From Bacillota bacterium (GTDB taxonomy: Bacteria > Bacillota > Clostridia > Christensenellales > Aristaeellaceae): a stretch of 16,644 nucleotides of DNA. Position numbers and translations under genes: made by a program. This document shows positions 13,371-16,644 of this stretch, in pieces (within the stretch, counting starts at the first letter, position 1; each line of letters opens with the position of its first letter). The stretch is taken from the NCBI GenBank assembly GCA_023411375.1, contig JAEYOW010000019.1, forward strand, positions 1 to 16,644, written 5' to 3'. The notes beneath the pieces were generated by a model. It made no database searches. It was not told where the DNA came from and saw nothing but the letters and a program-made list of their open reading frames with translations.

Positions 13371-15203
13371 ATGAAGCATAAACAAAAAAAGCGGGCCTTT
13401 CCATCGCTTCGCAAGCAGGTTTTTTTGAGCTGCTCTGCGATCGTCATTATCTGCGGCCTGTTTATGTTTTATATCATCCGCTTTTCCGAGATACAGATCA
13501 AGAACGTATACTTTGATAAAACGCTGGAGCTGCTGGTAAAAGAAAGCGAGAAGCTAAGCGGCAAGCTGGAAAACCTTCAGGGCCATATTTTGACCCTGTT
13601 GTCCTCGCCGGAGTTTGACGAGGTGAGGAAGCGGATGAACCGCCCGCAGCAGGCCAAGGGAGACGCAGCGACCGTCTCCTTCTTCTCCAGCACCTTCGAA
13701 AGCTTGGAAAACAGCAACAGCTACGTCCGTCAGGCCTTTGCGGTGACGCCGTCAAAGATGTATTTTTCGCTTGCCAATGAAACCCTTCGAAAAAAAGAAA
13801 ATTTCGAGGAAAACGCATGGAGGCTGCTCAATGATATTGAACAGCCTTCTATGATTTACTGGGGCGGCAGCATGGACAACCTGTTTTACCAAACGGCGGG
13901 GCGTGTGATTCCCCTGGTTGTCACATACCGGTCCTCTACGGCGGGTACGCCCGTTCATATTGTGGTGCTGCTGGACGAGACCGCGATTTACAGCGAGTTG
14001 AGCACGGGCGGCCTGATGGGTACCAACCTGATTGTAGACGACCGGGGAAATCCCATCACCTATGTGCGGGATCCGGTCATACAGGAAATTCTGGCGGATG
14101 AGGGCACGCGTGGTAAAATTATGTCCCAGACGCGCACGCTTAAGAATATCGAGTTTAAGCATAACCGGTTTTTTACCGTCTGCTGCAATGTGGTGGGAAA
14201 TATGAACTGGAAGCTGCTGGGCGTGGCGACGGAGGAGCAGCTGTTCGGCTCGCTTCAAAGCACGAAGGTGACGTTGATGCTTGTGATGCTTGTGATGCTG
14301 CTGATCAGCTTTGTCTGCACGCTTGGCATCTCGCATGCCGTTACCAAGCCGCTTTACAGGTTGCGCGACGCAATGAAGGTGGCGGCGGCGACGCATTTCG
14401 ATTCTTATTTCTCGCACAAGGCCAACGACGTGATCGGGGACCTCTCCAACAGCTATAACGAGATGCTGGACGAGATCAAGCGGTTGATTTCCCAGCTGGA
14501 GGAAGAGCGGGAAAACGCCCGCATCAGCCAGCTGCTCAAGCGCAGGGCCGAGCTCAAGGCGCTACAGGCGCAGATCAACCCGCATTTTCTGTACAACACG
14601 CTTGATTCCATCAACTGGATGGCGATTGACGCGGGCGCTGAAAAGATCAGCGATATGGCGGTGTGCCTGGCGGAGCTGTTCCGCTCGGGACTCAAGCGGG
14701 GAAATGAATTGTCGGAGCTGCGTGACGAGATCACCCATGTCAGCAACTATCTGGCGATTCAGAAGATGCGTTACGGCGATAAGTTTGAATATGAGATCGA
14801 CTACCCTGACGAGCTGGCGGACAGCTGCTTCGGCATCCGGCTTCTGCTTCAGCCGCTGGTGGAAAACGCCATCTACCACGGCATCAAGCCGGCTGAGGGA
14901 CGGCGGCATATCTGGATACGGATATGGCGTGAAGAAAAAAACCTGATGATGCGCGTTATGGATGACGGCATAGGCTTTCCGCCGGGCGGAATGGAGGAAA
15001 TTAATCGGAAGCTGTCCGCGCATGTGATTGTGGATAAGGGCGGGTATGGAATCTTTAATGTAAATGAGAGGATTTATCTCTACTTTGGGGAAGGATACGG
15101 ACTCAGATACAGCGTTGAGGACGGCAGGACGGCCGCGAACATCACCATCCCGCAAATCAGCCAGACGGAGGCCATGCAGTATGACCAGTATTCTAATCGT
15201 TGA
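13371..15203 (+). CDS. YesM-type sensor histidine kinase
   Basis: This 610-residue membrane kinase has a first transmembrane segment at about 15-37, an extracytoplasmic sensor region at about 38-298 (probably dCache-like), a second transmembrane segment at about 300-322, a HAMP linker at about 320-373, a coiled coil, and the His_kinase (HPK7/LytS-YesM) domain. The phosphorylated histidine is H405 in QINPHFLYNTLDSINW. The ATPase domain follows with N-box PLVENAIYHG at 495-504, G1 DDGIGFP at 531-537 and G2 GGYGIFNVNERI at 557-568. The ATG at 13371 has AGGGG upstream. It lies 58 bases after the RraA-like gene and overlaps the response regulator by 23 bases. YesM-type kinases in Clostridia and Bacilli mostly respond to plant or host polysaccharide fragments and control neighbouring ABC importers. 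Here a uronate-containing oligosaccharide is the likely signal (inference). Confidence 0.93.
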   Translation: MKHKQKKRAFPSLRKQVFLSCSAIVIICGLFMFYIIRFSEIQIKNVYFDKTLELLVKESEKLSGKLENLQGHILTLLSSPEFDEVRKRMNRPQQAKGDAATVSFFSSTFESLENSNSYVRQAFAVTPSKMYFSLANETLRKKENFEENAWRLLNDIEQPSMIYWGGSMDNLFYQTAGRVIPLVVTYRSSTAGTPVHIVVLLDETAIYSELSTGGLMGTNLIVDDRGNPITYVRDPVIQEILADEGTRGKIMSQTRTLKNIEFKHNRFFTVCCNVVGNMNWKLLGVATEEQLFGSLQSTKVTLMLVMLVMLLISFVCTLGISHAVTKPLYRLRDAMKVAAATHFDSYFSHKANDVIGDLSNSYNEMLDEIKRLISQLEEERENARISQLLKRRAELKALQAQINPHFLYNTLDSINWMAIDAGAEKISDMAVCLAELFRSGLKRGNELSELRDEITHVSNYLAIQKMRYGDKFEYEIDYPDELADSCFGIRLLLQPLVENAIYHGIKPAEGRRHIWIRIWREEKNLMMRVMDDGIGFPPGGMEEINRKLSAHVIVDKGGYGIFNVNERIYLYFGEGYGLRYSVEDGRTAANITIPQISQTEAMQYDQYSNR

Positions 15204-15963
15204 CGACGAGGCGATCATCCGTAACGGGCTTAAATCCATGCTGAGCCGGGACGAGGCGTTTACGGTGGTCGGTACGGCGTGCGATGGCCGCGAGGCGCTG
15301 CGCATGGTGGATCAGTGGCAGCCGGATATCGTCATTACAGATATCAATATGCCTAACATGGACGGGCTTGAGCTGCTTGAGCGAATCCACGAGGCGGATG
15401 AGGATATCACCATTATTCTGCTGACGGGCTACGATCAGTTCTCCTATGTACAGCGCGCGCTCAGAGCCGGGGCGACGGATTATCTGCTAAAGCCCATCAG
15501 CCCCAGGGTGCTTTTGGAAACGCTTACTAAAGCGGCAAACAAGGTGCTTAAGCTCAAGGCACAGCAAAAAAGATTCGAGCTGTTGGAAAAACTGGTTTTG
15601 CCCAAGGCGCAGGAGACGGGAGAGGTAGACGTTCAGACCAAAATGATGGCGATTATCCAGCAGCGCTGGAACGATCCGGACCTCAATATGGATATGATTG
15701 CCGATGAGCTGTATATGAACTCCAACTACCTGCGTCAGGTATTTAAGGCAAAGAACAAGCTGAGCTTTGTAAAGTTTATTCGAGAGATGCGGCTGCAAAA
15801 TGCCGCGAGGCTGCTGGTTACGACGGATATGCAGATCAAGCGGATTTCCGAGGAGGTTGGGTATGTGGATTCCGCGTATTTTTCAATTTGCTTCCGGGAC
15901 GCCTATGGGGTAAGCCCGCGGGAATACCGCGATACGCATAGGGCGGCGGATAAGACCGATTAA
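15181..15963 (+). CDS. YesN-type response regulator (receiver + AraC HTH)
   Basis: This 260-residue regulator has a receiver domain at about 1-120, with acidic pocket D8-D9, phospho-acceptor D54 (VITDINMPNMDG), T82 and K104 (YLLKPIS). A short helical linker is followed by a C-terminal AraC/XylS double helix-turn-helix at about 155-254, with the second signature ISEEVGYVDSAYFSICFRDA and YGVSPREYR. It is at the short end for YesN proteins, which often have a further middle domain. The start is the ATG at 15181, preceded by GGAGG and overlapping the kinase gene by 23 bases, so the pair is translationally linked. An upstream in-frame ATG at 15064 would add residues that are only an out-of-frame reading of the kinase gene. 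It probably activates the solute-binding-protein gene 101 bases downstream. Confidence 0.94.
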   Translation: MTSILIVDDEAIIRNGLKSMLSRDEAFTVVGTACDGREALRMVDQWQPDIVITDINMPNMDGLELLERIHEADEDITIILLTGYDQFSYVQRALRAGATDYLLKPISPRVLLETLTKAANKVLKLKAQQKRFELLEKLVLPKAQETGEVDVQTKMMAIIQQRWNDPDLNMDMIADELYMNSNYLRQVFKAKNKLSFVKFIREMRLQNAARLLVTTDMQIKRISEEVGYVDSAYFSICFRDAYGVSPREYRDTHRAADKTD

Positions 15964-15980
15964 ATTTATAAAATGACATG

Positions 15981-16001
15981 CGTTTTATCTATGGTAAAAC
16001 G
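15981..16001. promoter_or_regulatory. Inverted repeat CGTTTTA/TAAAACG before the solute-binding-protein gene
   Basis: Seven-base arms with a 7-base spacer lie 18 bases after the response regulator stop. It is not followed by a U-tract, so a terminator is doubtful. The position fits an activator site of the AraC-type regulator encoded just upstream. Confidence 0.35.
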
Positions 16002-16031
16002 GTCGGATGGTATGGTAGGCTACAAAAAACA

Positions 16032-16045
16032 GAGACGAACGTCTC
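16032..16045. promoter_or_regulatory. Palindrome GAGACGAACGTCTC in the solute-binding-protein leader
   Basis: Perfect 6-base arms with an AA centre end 6 bases before the GGAGGAG ribosome binding site. It could be an operator or a small leader hairpin. Confidence 0.35.
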
Positions 16046-16064
16046 AAGAATGGAGGAGAAAGAA

Positions 16065-16644
16065 ATGAAAAAGTTTCTTGCAACACTGTGCGCTGTCATG
16101 CTGCTGGTTACATCGCTGGCGGGAATGGCGGTGGCGGAGGAAAAGACCAAGGTTGTAGTGTGGACACCCGGTCGTGCGGACTATGATTACATGCTGCCGG
16201 TTGTTGAAAAGTTCAATGAAACCAACCAGTCCAACATCGAGATCGTTTACGAGGTGTACAGCGATAACTTCCAGCAGGTGCTGGAACTGGCGTTTGACAC
16301 CGGTAGCGGCCCGGATATTTACTACTCCGGCAACCCCATCTGGGCTTCGCTGTCCTATACCGGCCGCGCCCTGCCGCTGAACGATATGCTCACGGACGAG
16401 CAGTATGAGTTCTTTGGCGGAGAGAAGAACTTCGGCGAAACCATCAACATGAAGGGCGGCAACATCCTGACGCTGCCCTATACCATTTCCACCCCACGCC
16501 TGGTGTACAATAAGGATATCTTTGCCCGCGCCGGCATCGAGAAGGTGCCCGAAACCTTTGAAGAGGTTGCCGCGGCGGCCAAGACCATCACCGAGAAGCT
16601 GAGCGGCGAGGGCATCTACGGCTTCGCGATCAACCTGAAATCTC
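16065..16644 (+). CDS. ABC transporter extracellular sugar-binding protein, 3' end outside window
   Basis: Only the first 193 residues are present. A signal peptide (MKKFLATLCAVMLLVTSLAG and AVA, then EEKTK) leads into a type 1 extracellular solute-binding domain. This has VVVWTPG near the N-terminus, VVEKFNETN, the GPDIYYSG segment, LPLNDML and the LPYTISTPRLVYNKDIFARA stretch typical of oligosaccharide-binding proteins. The lipobox that usually ends in cysteine reads LAGM, so lipid anchoring by the standard route is not expected; cleavage after AVA is likely. GGAGGAG precedes the ATG at 16065. It follows the YesM/YesN pair in the same direction, and permease genes are expected beyond the window. 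The likely role is import of oligosaccharides feeding the kdu pathway (inference). Confidence 0.9.
   Translation, partial: MKKFLATLCAVMLLVTSLAGMAVAEEKTKVVVWTPGRADYDYMLPVVEKFNETNQSNIEIVYEVYSDNFQQVLELAFDTGSGPDIYYSGNPIWASLSYTGRALPLNDMLTDEQYEFFGGEKNFGETINMKGGNILTLPYTISTPRLVYNKDIFARAGIEKVPETFEEVAAAAKTITEKLSGEGIYGFAINLKS

Noticed and set aside
13752..14417. 221-codon minus-strand frame opposite the sensor kinase
   Set aside because: It is a His/Arg-rich shadow of the kinase gene.
1..16644. CRISPR array, tRNA or rRNA genes
   Set aside because: No regularly spaced repeats, cloverleaf-like segments or rRNA-like sequence were noticed on reading. A covariance-model scan was not possible here.

Overview
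The window looks like a chromosomal segment of a gut-type member of the Clostridia (Bacillota), possibly Christensenellales-like. The grounds are a mid-range GC content, strong AGGAGG-type ribosome binding sites, TTGACA/TATAAT-type promoters, a YesM/YesN two-component pair, an ECF sigma/membrane partner operon and a sortase-anchored surface protein. The taxon is inferred from style and protein families only.

Left part (1-5970). The window opens in a truncated IS3-type transposase (3-419), followed by a strong symmetrical terminator. Three minus-strand units follow. The first is a secreted polysaccharide deacetylase (527-1291), whose upstream region is an unusual hairpin-rich segment carrying a promoter-like sequence on the opposite strand. 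The second is an ECF sigma factor overlapping by ATGA with a single-pass membrane partner (1597-3143). The third is a two-gene unit made of a ribbon-helix-helix regulator and a 658-residue secreted protein with Ig-like and InlB-type repeats and a PPKTG sorting signal (3448-5738). That unit has a near-consensus promoter framed by an inverted repeat.

Middle part (5940-10782). Two small minus-strand genes, an MmcQ/YjbR protein and a DUF6054-like protein, are followed by about 500 bases with no convincing intact gene. Next comes a plus-strand gene fusing an XRE helix-turn-helix to an ADP-ribosylglycohydrolase. Then comes a decayed minus-strand stretch: a small membrane protein without an obvious start codon, and a solute-binding-protein remnant that has lost the region after its signal peptide.

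Right part (10871-16644). A coherent plus-strand block for unsaturated uronate catabolism starts at a TTGACG-17-TATAAT promoter: kduI, kduD, an RraA/HMG-aldolase family gene, a YesM-type sensor kinase, a short YesN-type response regulator, and the start of a sugar-binding protein that runs off the window. KduI and KduD convert the 4-deoxy-5-keto uronate released by pectin or glycosaminoglycan lyases to 2-keto-3-deoxygluconate. The RraA-like protein is a candidate aldolase or accessory enzyme. The kinase and regulator probably sense a related oligosaccharide and control the downstream ABC importer.

No tRNA, rRNA or CRISPR array was recognised. The most interesting items are the XRE-ARH fusion, the RraA-like gene inside a kdu operon, the RHH/surface-protein cassette with its candidate operator, and the hairpin-rich segment at 1255-1366.
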